Source: DATELY01 sp035276085
GTDB taxonomy: Bacteria; Pseudomonadota; Gammaproteobacteria; Steroidobacterales; Steroidobacteraceae
Direction: 5' to 3'
NCBI GenBank assembly: GCA_035276085.1
Contig: DATELY010000057.1
Coordinates: forward strand, 1 to 33,730
DNA: 33,730 nt
Part shown: positions 33,255-33,730 of the stretch, in pieces
How the letters are laid out: each line of letters starts with the position of its first letter
Position numbering within the stretch: the first letter of the stretch is position 1
The notes under the pieces: model-generated
Databases searched by the model: none
Seen by the model: only the letters and a program-made list of their open reading frames with translations
What the model was told of the DNA's origin: nothing
Program-made: the position numbers and the translations under genes

Positions 33255-33576
33255 CGACGGCAGTTAACCGCCTGTACATAGCTTTTGAACTGTGCGAGAA
33301 GAGCTGGAAGCTCTCCATGGGTGATGGCCAGCGTGCGCCCAGCCGCCGTATGGTCGCGGTGCGCGATATCACTGCCGTCGCGAACGCGAGGGGCGCGTTG
33401 CTATCTCGGCGCCGACGCACCGGTCTACAAATGAAGCTGGCCGCGACGGCTTCTGGCTGCACGCTGGCTGACTGAGCAGGGAATCGCCGATCTCGTGGTG
33501 GATTCGGCCAGTATCGAAGTGAACCGCCGTGCCCGTCGCGCCAAGACAGACCGGCTCGACAGCGACAAGCCATCCG
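33255..33576 (+). pseudogene. IS110-family transposase, N-terminal remnant
   Basis: The broken frame reads YIAFELCEKSWKLSMGDGQR (the DEDD-domain start), then after frameshifts NEAGRDGFWLHA and LTEQGIADLVVDSASIEVNR followed by RRARRAKTDRLDSDK. These are the first 100-odd residues of an IS110-family DEDD transposase of the GFWLH...VVDSASIEVNRRARRAKTDRLD subtype. The centre between the blocks is deleted or shifted, and homology stops near 33576. It is inactive. Confidence 0.85.
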
Positions 33577-33730
33577 TCGAAAGACCACACCCGAGTACGA
33601 GGGATATGGAAGTGAATGTAAGTGATTGTTTTATAGTGGAAATTTCTTTTTTCGAGGATGTCCATGACATCTGAGATATTTTGAATCGGTTTGACATCGG
33701 AATGTCCATAGCGCCTTCTTACCGCCTTAA
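33577..33730. other. Right edge, nothing recognised
   Basis: An AT-richer stretch follows the IS110 remnant and runs to the end of the window, with no credible gene. Confidence 0.3.

Noticed and set aside
1..33730. CRISPR arrays, tRNA and rRNA genes, replication origin
   Set aside because: No regularly spaced repeats, no cloverleaf-like or rRNA-like sequence, and no iteron or DnaA-box cluster was seen on either strand.

Overview
The window reads as accessory DNA of a Burkholderiales-type beta-proteobacterium (Burkholderia, Paraburkholderia, Cupriavidus or Ralstonia-like). The evidence is high-GC coding DNA, a Burkholderiales-type trimeric porin, aromatic-acid gene sets typical of that order and many insertion-sequence (IS) remnants. 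The genus is inferred from gene style only; there is no rRNA, tRNA or core gene to fix it.

Left third (1-7800): a graveyard of transposable elements. Broken pieces of IS701, IS256, IS5 (two copies, opposite strands) and IS66 families are recognisable, with a pRiA4b ORF-3-type gene directly behind the IS66 tnpC end and a small coiled-coil gene overlapping the end of another truncated gene. Only the CHAD-domain gene (1709-2545, minus) and a small hypothetical gene (2722-2940) look like ordinary cargo. Much of the rest is unassignable.

Middle (7800-18200): phenylpropanoid (ferulate / coniferyl alcohol) catabolism. On the plus strand are an NmrA-like protein, coniferyl-alcohol dehydrogenase (calA-like), an MFS transporter and a frameshifted MetA-type outer-membrane protein. 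Convergent on the minus strand is a complete marR-ech-fcs-vdh set that would convert ferulate through feruloyl-CoA to vanillin and vanillate. A 17-bp palindrome, TGTATCCANTGGATACA, lies at the marR promoter. It recurs at 7839-7855 in front of a truncated ghost of the same marR gene, and a ghost of a vdh 3' end lies just before calA. The plus-strand half therefore seems to be the remains of a second, related cluster.

Right third (18900-33200): a tightly packed, mostly overlapping plus-strand operon. In order it encodes a TetR regulator, cytochrome P450, aldehyde dehydrogenase, Zn alcohol dehydrogenase, acyl-CoA synthetase, thiolase, FadB/FadJ-like bifunctional protein, hotdog thioesterase, salicylate-hydroxylase-like flavoprotein, a truncated NmrA paralogue, a phthalate-oxygenase-type reductase and a porin. 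The logic suggests P450 hydroxylation of a side chain, oxidation to the acid, CoA activation, beta-oxidation to an aryl-CoA, thioester release and flavin-dependent ring hydroxylation. The substrate cannot be read from sequence, and this operon is the best candidate for an undescribed pathway.

The window closes with a broken IS110-family transposase. No CRISPR array, tRNA, rRNA or replication origin was seen.
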